This document shows positions 1 to 10,457 of a stretch of DNA of 64,000 nucleotides, piece by piece. The notes below the pieces were generated by a model, which was given only the letters and a program-made list of their open reading frames with translations, had not been told where the DNA came from and searched no databases. The position numbers and the translations under genes were made by a program. Numbering within the stretch: the first letter of the stretch is position 1; each line of letters starts with the position of its first letter. The stretch comes from Closterium sp. NIES-65. Its lineage: Eukaryota > Streptophyta > Zygnematophyceae > Desmidiales > Closteriaceae. The stretch is taken from the NCBI GenBank assembly GCA_948144175.1, contig CANXME010000206.1:1-64000 (forward strand), given 5' to 3'.

Positions 1-782
1 GCTGCTTGCGCATGTAGCGCGGCTCGATGCCGGCAACCTCGATGAGCATTTCGAGCGCCTCTTGCGCGCGCCTCGTCTTTGCTCTGCAGGCACAGATTCA
101 GCGTCTGCATCATTCCGGGCAGCAATCCTGGAATTGCGTCAGCTCCTCAGGAGTTTCGAGCGCCTCAACGAAATTCGCAGCCGCACGGAGCGCGGCGATC
201 CGCACGTCGGGATTGGCTGACTGCGAGAGGCACTGCAGAAGCACATTGTGTAGAGTGGGCAAGTGAGGCTTCAGCTGCGACTGGAAGAAATGCACTAGCT
301 GCGCGAAGATCAGCAGCGATGCTTCCTTGAGCCGGTCGTCGGACGACGACACGCATTGGAACATGAACGGAAGCAGCTCCGGCCATGTCCCCGACTCCAC
401 GATCCCCGCCGCGAGCTCCGCGATCGTGTCGCACAGCTTCTTCCAAATCGCCTTAGTAGGCTCCCTCTGCACGCTAGCGAGTAATTCAGTCTTGACGGTC
501 GCCTGCGTCGCGGGACTCAGCTGCGGCCATAGCGACACGCTGTCCTTCGTGATCACTCGTCTAAGGAGGCACCGCGCCAATCGTCCGCACGTCCGCTCCT
601 GCGGCGGAGGACTGCAGCGCCGCGACGAGGCGGAGAACGAGAGCGTCAGGCTGCTGCTTGCAGAGATTAAATATGCGCTCGGCCTCGCCTCTGTCGTCGT
701 TTGACGGGGAAAGGAGTCGCTGCAGCAGCTGCTCAAATGGCGCGGGATCCTGGCCCAACACGATCGCCACAGCTGGATCCAT
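1..782 (-). CDS. IPO5: Importin-5-like (importin beta-3) karyopherin, N-terminal part
   Basis: A nuclear import receptor of the importin-beta superfamily, built of HEAT repeats and expected to bind cargo and RanGTP. The start at 782 gives MDPAVAIVLGQDPAPFEQLL, which aligns with the plant importin-5 N-terminus (Arabidopsis At5g19820, recalled). Downstream are VSLWPQLS, KKLCDTIAELA, WPELLPFMFQCVSS and NPDVRIAAL, in family order. About 260 codons are present and the gene continues off the left edge (full family length is about 1,100 residues). The reading frame changes three times with no room for introns: near 565 (IGAV/LLRRVITK), near 120 (QFQD/LLPGMM) and near 68 (EARA/QEALEML). The second could be one missing T in a T run. 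Either these are sequencing indels or the copy is decaying. The family call is secure; functionality is not. Confidence 0.88.
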
Positions 783-1323
783 GGCCTACAGCCTATCAGA
801 AGCCTGACTCCAAAGAAAAACAGCAAGTCGTGCCGTGGTAAAAAAGGAGGATTTGTTTAGTCCGTGAGTGATGGCAATGGACTTGAAAAAGAGACCTTGA
901 AAGTGGTGAGCAAGTAATTTGAAGGACGCGTGGTTGGATGATGGGATGGGATGGAATCATGGGATCATGGGAGAATGAAGAAACGCATGGAAGCCATGAA
1001 CAGTGCTGATGCGCGCGACACCCTCAATGGCTGGCGCCGAGAAGTTTTGAGCACCGCCTCTGATTGGTTGGGGAGTTGAATCCAAGTGTCTGGAAAGCAA
1101 TTCTCGAGAGCAGCGTGACTGCTCCCATAATTTGGGGAGCCGAACCTCATCGGCCTCTAAACTGGATTGTGCTTATGATGAGGTCGAAAGTGGAACGTTT
1201 CAATGCGTAATCAACGTGTGGTGTAGTGATCCATGCGTTTGGTGTCCCCTCGTGATGATTTGAAGTGGATAACCACCACCACCACCGTAGGAAAAACAGT
1301 AACTCACCAGTTTGAATTTATGT
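783..1323. other. Intergenic, importin upstream region
   Basis: This 541-bp stretch lies between the importin start codon and the retrotransposon target duplication. It should hold the importin 5' UTR and core promoter. I see no convincing ORF, RNA gene or named promoter element in it. Confidence 0.5.
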
Positions 1324-1328
1324 GCTCA

Positions 1329-2265
1329 TGTAAGGAAATTCCCTTTTCCTTACTTCGCATCCCTGCTCAACGCGTACATCACTGTAGCACCTCAGTCAGC
1401 ACCGTTACCACTCGCGACCATCGCACCGATAATCATCCCGCCATTTTCGCACATCGCATCCCGACCTCACGGCTCGCTGGTACCGTATTCTCCCGGACAT
1501 AACACCCGGGGGTATTATGATAACCACAGGGAAAAAAGGGGGGGGGTCCTCTCAACGGAAAATCCTATATAATACCCGGGTGGTTATATATGGTATATTT
1601 TAATGCAAGAGGATTCTCAAATTAGACAGTTTGGGGTGTTTCAGTGGTCGTTTTAACAACACAGTTTGAGACGAGAATGTGAGTTTTGGCAAGAATGTGA
1701 GTTTCACCTTTCGGGCCACTTGCAGCGGAAGATTCGCCAGCGTGGCAAACTTCCTAGAATGTGGGATGGGGGAAATGTCCACTAGCAGCGAAAGATTCGC
1801 CAGGGTGGCGACAGTGAGATTGTGGGAGGGGAAATGTTGGCGGATTCTAAGTGCAAGTACGCGCGAAATTTCATTTAGGAAGCAATTCTCGCGATATTCC
1901 CCTGTAAGGAATCAGACTCGATAACAACTATAATAGGAATCCGTAAGAAAAGGGGGGGTGTTATAGAAATCATCCAAAAAGGGGGGTATAGTAGAAACGA
2001 GGTCGCCCATAGCACCCACCCGCACAAGCTACCCGGGGGTGTACTATCATGGGGGGGTGTTTTGTCCGGGAGATACGGTACCCCCGCGCTCCGGGCCTAC
2101 ACTTCGACACTTTCCCAAACCTCAGTCCCAGGCTCGTCGCGCGACTACCACAGACCATTACCGTTACCACTGTAGTTTCGCTATATATTCTTCGCTCATG
2201 CCTTCGCTCATTGTACTCTTGCTTCGATAGTGCAATTCTCGTTCGTTCACTCAATTGCACTCGTA
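1329..2265 (+). repeat. 5' LTR, split by a 596-bp TIR element
   Basis: Positions 1329-1482 and 2081-2265 match the 3' LTR almost base for base. The middle (1483-2078) is an inserted DNA element. The LTR stops three bases short of its expected AACA end, where the pogo-like transposon begins at a TA. Confidence 0.93.
1483..2078. mobile_element. Non-autonomous TIR element (MITE) inside the 5' LTR
   Basis: A 596-bp element flanked by TA at 1481-1482 and 2079-2080, where the intact 3' LTR has a single TA. Its ends are inverted repeats: CCGTATTCTCCCGGACA on the left, and the complement of TGTCCGGGAGATACGG on the right. It has no transposase ORF. TA duplications and the CCGTAT terminus suggest Tc1/mariner-pogo mobilisation. 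An imperfect internal repeat (GCGAAAGATTCGCCAG-like) occurs near 1730 and 1785. The flanks also read GGTACC on both sides, so a longer palindromic duplication is possible. Confidence 0.85.
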
Positions 2266-5200
2266 CCGTATGGCCCCGGATATAGGCGCCGGCCTATTAC
2301 AGGCGCCGGCGCTTCTATCTGGAGCATGGCGCTTATGGCCGATCCTCGATTATAAGCGCCACCCCTTTTGTACCCTTCCTTATTATAAGCGCCACCTTCA
2401 ATATTAACACTTTTTTTACCACCACAACAAAAGAAAACAACTATAACATCGTTCGCTTCAACGAATACTATAAGTTATACACAATTTTAGACTTAATCTG
2501 CTACGGTATTCTACCTAGGTACACAATTTTAGACTTAATCTGCTATTCTACCGGAACTACCTACTCCTCGTCAGACTCGGGCTCCTGGCAGTTGTTGCCG
2601 AAAAATCCGTCGGCGATGATGCCGTCGTCTACATCCACTTCCGCCGTCAGTTGGCTCCGCCTGTGCGCCATGGCGAGGTGGTCCTCACTGCCGTCAAGTG
2701 CGTTGCTAATGCCGCAGGTGAGGAAGGCGCGCTTGACGAGGTCGGAGGGTACTGCTTTCTAGGCTTGTGAAATCCATCGAAGGACCACTTCTGGGGGGGC
2801 TTCTTCAGATTCCCTGCACCGCAACAGAGACACCCGGGAAAGCGATGTTAGTGACCAAGGGTGAAAGGGGGATAAACGTGCGTGTTTAACGGAAACAACG
2901 TACCTGCAGGTGTCAGTTGCTCTTGGCCCTCCTCCTGAAACCACTTCTGGTACTACTGACGAACAGATGCTTTGAAGCTCTTGTTGATGGAGACGTCGAG
3001 TGGCTGAACCTCACCCGTACAACCCGACGGGATGACAGCAGGCACGCAGTTGATCTCGCGGAGCTTCTCCTTCACCCCCTCGGTAAGGTGGCCGCGGTAG
3101 GAATCCAGCACGAGCATAGAGCTCTTCGCACACCTGCCAAATCGGGGCTGCAAGAAGGGCTTGACACACTCGTCAAGCCAGCGGATGACGCCTTCTACGT
3201 TCATCCACCCGTTCTCGTGGCAAGCCACGACCACATCTGCACATTGAAATGGCACTTAAACTGTTAGCGCGGCATGAGAAACGTGTCGGTAAGACAGCGG
3301 CAGTTGCTACTTATTACCAGGAGGAAAGTTGCCCTTCGGCAGCGTCTTCCGCTTGAAAAAGACCCACGGCTTGAGCTTCGCCCCGTCCGCCGTGCACGCC
3401 AGCATCACGGTCACACGCTCCTTCTGGTAACCTGCACTACGGATGGGCATCGACCGTACGCCCGTCTGATCCACGGTCATGGTGGCGGGCATCTCCAGCC
3501 AGAGCGGCGTCTGGTCAGCGTTGAGAATCCAGCATGGCTCGATGCCGCGCGCGCGCGACGCATGTGTCGGACAAAACGCCAGAATTTCTGGCACTGCTCC
3601 GCAAGATCTGTGAGACGGGGGAAAGCGGGCGGGATAGACGACAGTTTAGTAAGTGAATTTGAAACTTAGACATAAAAGCAAGGGGCGTAATCTTACGAGC
3701 GGCTGTTTTTTTAGCAACCCGCGTCTTCATGCGGACGCTCAGATTCCACCGCTTCCGAAACCGCTCCGACCATCTCTGACTCCCGCTCCACTTGACGTCC
3801 GGGTAGAGAATCTTCATGAACTCCCTCGACCACTCCCGCAGACGGCCGACCGATACGGCGGTTCCTTTGCGGCGCCAGTCCAGGAGCCGCTCGTACACCT
3901 TCAACTCCATGGGGCGGTACCACGAGGCCCGCCCGCGACCGTGCATGCGCTTCCGCCCGGAGTGTGCTTCTTTGAGAAACCCCGCTGCCACCTTCCAGTT
4001 GGCGAGACACTTCCGGTGAATCCCACACTCCCGAGCTAGTGCGCGCACCGACTTCGCCACATCCAGCATCGCGACGTACTTCAACTTCTCCGCAGCGGTG
4101 TAGCCTTTGCGCTTGTGATCGCTGATCTTGTGCCTGGGAGAGGGGGGGCGGGCATCACGGTTCTGGGTAGACGGGTGGGGTCGCTTGCGGTTAGCTGGTG
4201 GAAAGGAAGGTATCGGCAGTTCCTCGGGGAGCCCGTCACGTGACCAGTACTCGACACCGTCGTCGTCGTCGCCACCAGGTACGCCCTCAGGAAACACATC
4301 CTCAGCGGGGTGCCGCCTGCGCGCCACCTTCCTCAGCCTCGTAGCCGTCATCACGGCTCGCTTCCTCGTCGCCGTCAGCACGGCTCGCTTCCTCGTCCTC
4401 AGCCACGTCGTCGTCAGCTCCGAGTGCAGATTAGATTCGTCCCACGTGGTGCAATCATCGGGCCGGCCCCAACGTGGTCCAGGGTAAGGTGCGCCGGGTA
4501 CCTCAACATCTTGGGCCCTGCTGCTTTCCGGTTCCTCCAGCCACTCGTCGAACGCAGTCGGGAGCAGCGTGAGCACGGGCGGATCCCTGTTGTTGTGAGG
4601 ACATCCCAGAATCGGAGGAGACGGAGGAACAGGAGGAGCAGGAGGCGCAGGCGGCAAAGGAGGAGCAGGAGGAGCAGGCGGCGCAGGAGGCGATGGAGGC
4701 TGTGGTGGCTCTGGTGGTTCAGGTGGGACACGGGAGTACCATCCGTCGGCGTCGACTACGAAGGCGGGCCTACGCGCGGGCTTCTTTTTGAACAAGAAAT
4801 GAGTGCCAGCGAATTCCGCCATGGCTTCCGTAGCATGGCGGGCGAGAGACAAGAATCTGAATGACAAAAGTGAAAGAGAAGGCGAAGAAATGAGGGTTTG
4901 GAGGGGACCCCTTCTGGTGTGCGGCTCGAGTTCCTCTTCAGGCATAGTCAGATCCCCCCCTGCCTAAACCCGCAGAGGATGGAATCGCGGCACGTATCTG
5001 CTGCGCTGGCAGGAATATGCCACCCCCTTCTCGAAAGTTCGGGTGAAATGTGGCACCCTGGCAGCGCATGTAAACCCTATTGGGCCGCACGCCAGGATGC
5101 ACGTCATCGCTGGCAGGTGCGTTGCTCCAGGACAGGTTCTGTGCGGTGGGAAATCGAGTCGCGGCAGAGTTTTCGCCGGAATTTTATGCACGATCCCATG

Positions 5201-5330
5201 CGCAACGTTCACAGTTGTGTTCGCCTTATTGTGGGCTTCAATTTAATACTTCGAAAACCAAACGATCCCATCTCGGACCGCATCCACACCTTCGCTTCCC
5301 CACTATCTCAATTTTTTGGGGGGGGTAGAC
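2266..5330 (-). mobile_element. Pogo/Tigger-like DNA transposon inserted at the 5' LTR edge
   Basis: The left end begins CCGTATGGCCCCGGATATA directly after a TA (2264-2265) that belongs to the LTR. Its first 100 bp resemble the inverted right end of the element at 56146-56835, including repeated AAGCGC/GCGCTTAT motifs. The transposase lies on the minus strand (2561-4822). I could not find a matching inverted repeat on the right before the retrotransposon gag region. The right end is therefore approximate and may be deleted. Confidence 0.8.
2561..4822 (-). pseudogene. Pogo/Tigger-type DDE transposase, four exons, two in-frame stops
   Basis: The start MAEFAGTHFLFKKKP is at 4822. A proline-rich segment follows, then a helix-turn-helix (YTAAEKLKYVAMLDVAKSVR, ALARECGIHRKCLANWK) and a second CENP-B/Tc5-like DNA-binding domain (LREWSREFMKILYP, WSERFRKRWNLS). 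The catalytic triad motifs are ILNADQTPLW, LVLDSYRGHLT and VQPLDVSINK, typical of DDE_1 pogo/Tigger proteins. Three GT-AG introns restore frame, at about 3603-3693, 3249-3319 and 2825-2904. The C-terminus is acidic (QEPESDEE, stop at 2561-2563). Two in-frame TAG codons, after SFKASVRQ and after RWISQA, interrupt it; in the second, a Trp codon is expected. It was therefore recently functional but is now probably dead. Confidence 0.85.
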
Positions 5331-5427
5331 GTCTCTCAGCGATACAGCACCGCCGCTCGTAGTGCTCTCTCGCAAGCACGCACGGCCACGACCGAGGCTC
5401 TCGCTGAGCTTGCCCGACACCCCCGCC

Positions 5428-6545
5428 ATGGCCGATTTCACGCTCGCCACATTGACGCAAGAGCAACTCGATCGTCTCGTGCGTAAACTGGAGGACTCGG
5501 CGCTCGAAATCGCGACTCTCACGGCGGAACGTGACTCCGCCCGTCAACAGTCTACGATAAACGTACCGACAACACCCCACGCACCAACAAACGCATCTGC
5601 ACATTCGGACGAGCCGATTGTAATCTCGTCCGGCACACCAACACAACATGACAGCACGGGACAACGCTCAGGCGCAGCCAGTGAGGGCGCCGCCCAGCCG
5701 ATGCCTGGCATGGGAGGAAACACGATCGCACCAAGCCCACGGGAGCCTCGAGACGTCCGTCGGCACGTGGAATTTGCGGCGACAAGTGGCGAACACTCCA
5801 ACATGGCACCAATGCCACTCAAGCCGCAACGCCCGCCTTGCTTCGACCCAAATCAACGCGGCGGTCCGACAGTTCAATCGTGGGTCTTCACGATGAACGT
5901 TTTCTTCGACGCCAATTATGTCGAGTCGGACGCCGCAAAGATCCGGTATGCGGTTTCACTGCTAAGGGGCCCCGCCATGGACTGGTGGCGAGTCATTGTG
6001 ACGTCGCCACGCGCCTACGAGCCACCGTCGCACGAGGAAGGGCCCTCGGGCCCAGCTGTCACCTGGAGTTCGTTCTGCGAGACCGCCCAATACAGCACGT
6101 GGGATGCGTGGTGCGCAGGGCTTCGGGCGCGTTTTGAGCCGATCGCGGCTTCAATTTCGGCGCGTCAGAAACTGCGCACTTGGCGCCAGCTCGGGTCAGT
6201 TCAAGGACTATACCAGCGGTTTTCTCGCACTTTGCGAGGCTACATGCACGAAGCGGAGCGGGTGGACCGTTACGTCGGAGGGCTGAAGCCGGACATCTCG
6301 CACGAGATAATGCTGCGCGGACTCTCTAATTTCAACGAGATTTCTCGCTGCTCGCCGAGAAGATCGACATTCTACGCCGACCGAGACCGGGGGTCCTACT
6401 ACGGACATCGTCCTCGGGGACCGACCGAGCACGCCACTGTACACGCCGTCGCAACGAATGCAGCTGCCGCACCGGTTTAAGGGGCGCTGCTTTGCTTGCA
6501 ACAGGCCGGGCCATCGCAAGAGCGAGTGCCCAGAGGAGCTGAGGC
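5428..6545 (+). pseudogene. Retrotransposon gag with CCHC zinc knuckle
   Basis: The region begins MADFTLATLTQEQLDRLV, with a coiled N-terminus. A capsid-like domain of the Ty3/gypsy retrotransposon gag type follows (around 5860-6330). A CCHC knuckle (CFACNRPGHRKSEC) lies near 6491-6532. It is part of the broken chromovirus. Confidence 0.85.
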
Positions 6546-6549
6546 GCCG

Positions 6550-9500
6550 AGGAGCAGAGCAGGGGAGGGAGTCTCAGATGGCAGGGAAACGCCAGCAGTC
6601 AGTAGAAGTTGGGCCAACTACTGACGAGACTGCCTGCTCGCCCAACCACACCGACCCTCACCGAGTCACAGTACCGATTCATGCCATCGATCGGGCTCGG
6701 ATGAATAAGGAGGGTACAGCGACGGATTGCCCGGTACTAATCTACGGGAAAATACAGGGAGCAGCAGTGAAGATTTTTATTGACGGAGGAGCAAGTCACA
6801 GCTTAGTTAATACCGCAACCGCACGGAAATTACAGTTAACACTTAACCGATGCTTACCTGAGATAGATGCACGCTTAGTCGACGGCACGCCACTGGCTAT
6901 ACGGGAAAAGGTGGAGAGAGTAAAAGTCCGCTGCAGAGGGAAACTTCGGGTTTACACAGGAAATGCTCGCAACGACACTGGATGGGCACGACATTTTATT
7001 GGGACGTGATTGGCTGCGACGGTATAACCCACGAATTGACTGGACGACAGGTAGCTGCACAGTGCGAAGTAGTTGTAACTGGGTCGAGCTACCTCGCTGG
7101 CAAGCCACCCGAGTCTTCGACGGTCCAGGTCAACGCCATCACGATGAAACGGGCTGACGTGTACGCAGTGGATATCGCATTAGTTGAAAAAGAGGAGCAG
7201 CCGAGTGATTTCAGAAACTGTTGGCAGCCGTACCGCTCGAACTACAGGCACTACTGAAACGGTTCCCGGGTATCTTCCCGGATGACTTACCGCAAGGGCT
7301 GCCACCTCAGCGGGCACATGACCATAGGATCGAGTTAGAGCCGGGGGCACAGCCAACTATACAGCGCCAATTTCGACTGACACAGCCCGAGCTCGACGAA
7401 CTAAGGAAGCAGTTAGATTACCTGTTAGAGAAGCAATTTATCCGACCGAGCTCGTCACCGTTCGCCGCACCGATACTGTTCACACCGAAAAAAGACGGAG
7501 GGTTTCGAATGTGCAATCGACTATCGAGCGCTTAACAGGGTAACAGTCAAATCACGATACCCCATCCCCCGCGCCGACGAACTGATCGACCAGCTGCGAA
7601 CCGCACGAGTATTTCGAAAATAGACTTACGGGGAGGTTGCCATCAAATTCGGGTTCGAACCATCGGACTGCGCCAAGACAGCATTTAGGACTAGGTACGG
7701 GTCATTCGAATACACGGGTGATGCCTTTCGGGCTGACCAACGCGCCTGCAACATTTCAGATGACCATGAACGAGGCGTTTAGGCCACTTTTAGATAAGTG
7801 CGTCATAGTTTACCCTCGACGACATCCTCGTTTACAGTCGGGACCAGCAGCAGCACTTAGTAGATCTCGAAGCAGTTTTTAAAATTTTAGAGGCACATCG
7901 GTTACTCACCAAGTGCTCCAAGTGCGAGGTTTTTTCGGGACAGACTAGAGTTTTTAGGTCACGTCATTTCGGAGGCTGGGGTTGAGATTGACCCTAAGAA
8001 GCTGGATACGGTAAAAGCGTGGCGTCCCCCGACGAACATCACGGAACTGCAGAGTTTTTTAGGGTTTGTTAATTACGTTCGTCGGTTCGTCCCCGACATG
8101 GCACGCTTAACAGCCCCACTCACTGATTTACTGCGCAAGGGGGTCCCTTTTACGTGGGGGGAGAAAGAGCATGCTGCCTTCTCTGCCCTAAAAAATGTTC
8201 TCTGTTCACCACCCGTCCTACGCATCGCTGACCCACACCGCCCCTTCGAAGTTGTTACCGACGCGAGCGACATCGCCATCGGAGCTATACTGCTACAGGA
8301 CTTTGGCAATGGCCTCCAACCCATCGCTTACGAATCACGCAAGCTCCATCCACCTGAGCGAAATTACCCGATACACGACCGCGAAATGCTTGCGATCGTG
8401 CATGCATTCAAAGTGTGGCGCTGCTACTTGACCGGCGCAGACGTGACAGTACGGACAGACCGTCGATCCCTACAGTACCTTCGCGCACAACCCCACCTCA
8501 ACCCACGACAGATTCGGTGGCTCGATTTCCTCAAGTCGAATTTCCACTATACGGTCACATATAAAAAAGGAGCCTCGAATATCGCTGACGCACTGACCCG
8601 CCCCACTGCCCAAATCCACGCGATACTACTCACCCAGACCAGCCCATTACTAACAGGACTATTTACCCACGGATATCAAACAGACCCGTTCTTCATAGGA
8701 GGAAATTCACAGCAATTCGCAACAGCCAATGGAGTCTATTACGTAAAAGCTGGAACCGACCGCATCTGGGTACCAAGATACACGCTACTACGGGAACTAC
8801 TGTTACAGGAAGCACACGACGGAGTTACCTCGGGACATTTCGGAGTAGAAAAAACACGGCAGCAGCTGCAGCGGTACTACTACTGGCCGGAAATGTTGAC
8901 CGACGTGCAACGACACGTGGCATCGTGTCCCACTTGCCAGCTCATGAAGTCAAGCAGGAAGCGGCCGGCGGGACAATTGCAACCAATCCCACCCCCAGAG
9001 CGTGCTTGGCAGCAGGTGACGATGGACTTCGTCACGGGTTTACCGGCTGGGGCGAGTGGGAATGACGCGATCCTGGTCGTCGTCGATCGACTAACGAAAA
9101 TGGCACATTTCGCAGCATGCAGGAAATCAATCACAGCCGAGGAAACAGCCCGACTCTTCATCACCACCGTCGTTCGACTGCACGGGATACCAGCGTCGAT
9201 CATCAGCGACAGGGACACGAAGTTTACCAGTAATTTCTGGCGGAACCTATGGCAGCAGTTTGGCACGCGACTTCAATTCAGTTCATCCTACCACCCCGAA
9301 ACCGACGGACAGACCGAACGGACAAACCAGACCATGGAGCAGTTGATTTGAGCCACGTGCGACGATCCAAACACGTGGGAACAGCAGCTGCCTCTCATCG
9401 AGTTTGCATACAACAACGCGCCATCCGCCACGACCCAACAGTCGCCATTTTACTTGAACTACGGACAGGACCCAACAGTACCCATGACACCGAATCCCAA

Positions 9501-10115
9501 CAATCCCGTTCCCCGCGCACAACAGTTCGCCGAGATCCTACAAGGAGCACGGACCAGGGCAGCAGAAGCAATAAAAAAATCAATATCATCGCTAAACGCA
9601 ACGCCGATCGCCACCGCAGGCCCGTCACTTATCAGCCGGATGATCTCGTTTTACTCGACACTCAGAACCTCCGCTTGCCCATCACTCCCAAACTCCGCCC
9701 TCGATACTGTGGGCCATTACAAATCAGTCACATGATCACACCTGTCACCGCGCACCTCCTCCTTCCCGCTGACTGGTATGTCAGCCCCTCGTTCCACGTC
9801 AGTCTGCTTCGCCCTTACGTCCCATCCACCAGCCAACTCCATCGACATCGGCCATCCAGCATGACACGTCCACCAACCGAACCAGTCATCACCCCCGACA
9901 AAATCTTGAGCCACAGAGTTCGCGACCCTCGAGGAGCCCGAAAAGTTGAGTTTCTGATCCGCTGGAAAGATCGTACACCCACCGAGGACAACTGGGTTCC
10001 CCTGGACAAAGTTGAAACCACCCTGTCGTCATCGACTACTTGCGCAGCCGAAACTTCAAATACGTCCTCGCGCTTTCGTAAGGAAGACCTCCTTAGGACG
10101 GGGGGGGTAGTGTAA
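6550..10115 (+). pseudogene. Retrotransposon pol region: PR-RT-RNase H-integrase-chromodomain
   Basis: The protease has an active-site-like motif DGGASHSLV near 6782. Reverse transcriptase spans about 7220-8090 ([31 protein letters not shown]). RNase H spans about 8150-8610 (VVTDASDIAIGAILLQD; DALTRPTA). Integrase spans about 8740-9650, with an HHCC finger and a DDE core (WQQVTMDFVTGLP; IISDRDTKFTSNFW). A chromodomain occupies about 9900-10030 (VEFLIRWKDRTPTEDNWVP). This order and the chromodomain define the chromovirus branch of Ty3/gypsy. The frame is interrupted several times. Confidence 0.88.
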
Positions 10116-10452
10116 GGAAATTCCCTTTTCCTTACTTCGCATCCCTGCTCGACGCGTACATCACTGTAGCACCTCAGTCAGCACCGTTACCACTCGCGAC
10201 CATCGCACCGATAATCATCCCGCCATTTTCGCACATCGCATCCCGACCTCACGGCTCGGCTGGTACCCCGCGCTCCGGGCCTACACTTCGACACTTTCCC
10301 AAACCTCAGTCCCAGGCTCGTCGCGCGACTACCACAGACCATTACCGTTACCACTGTAGTTTCGCTATATATTCTTCGCTCATGCCTTCGCTCATTGTAC
10401 TCTTGCTTCGATAGTGCAATTCTCGTTCGTTCACTCAATTGCACTCGTAACA
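10111..10452 (+). repeat. 3' LTR, uninterrupted, 342 bp
   Basis: It begins TGTAAGGAAATTCCC and ends CGTAACA. It is followed by the duplicated target GCTCA and preceded by a G-run polypurine tract. It serves as the intact reference that shows where the 5' LTR was split. Confidence 0.95.
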
Positions 10453-10457
10453 GCTCA

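Larger units (their letters stand above)
1324..10457 (+). mobile_element. Ty3/gypsy chromovirus LTR retrotransposon, broken, carrying nested insertions
   Basis: The LTRs begin TGTAAGG and end AACA. The 5-bp duplication GCTCA flanks the element at 1324-1328 and 10453-10457, which fixes the ends. The internal order is gag with a zinc knuckle, protease, reverse transcriptase, RNase H, integrase and chromodomain, as in Ty3/gypsy chromoviruses. A G-rich polypurine tract (about 10097-10110) precedes the 3' LTR. The coding region is broken, with roughly eight interruptions. Setting aside the inserted DNA elements, the two LTRs differ at only about three positions in roughly 340, which suggests a recent insertion. 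A primer-binding site was not identified, probably because a DNA transposon sits at the 5' LTR edge. It inserted about 550 bp upstream of the importin start codon. Confidence 0.93.
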
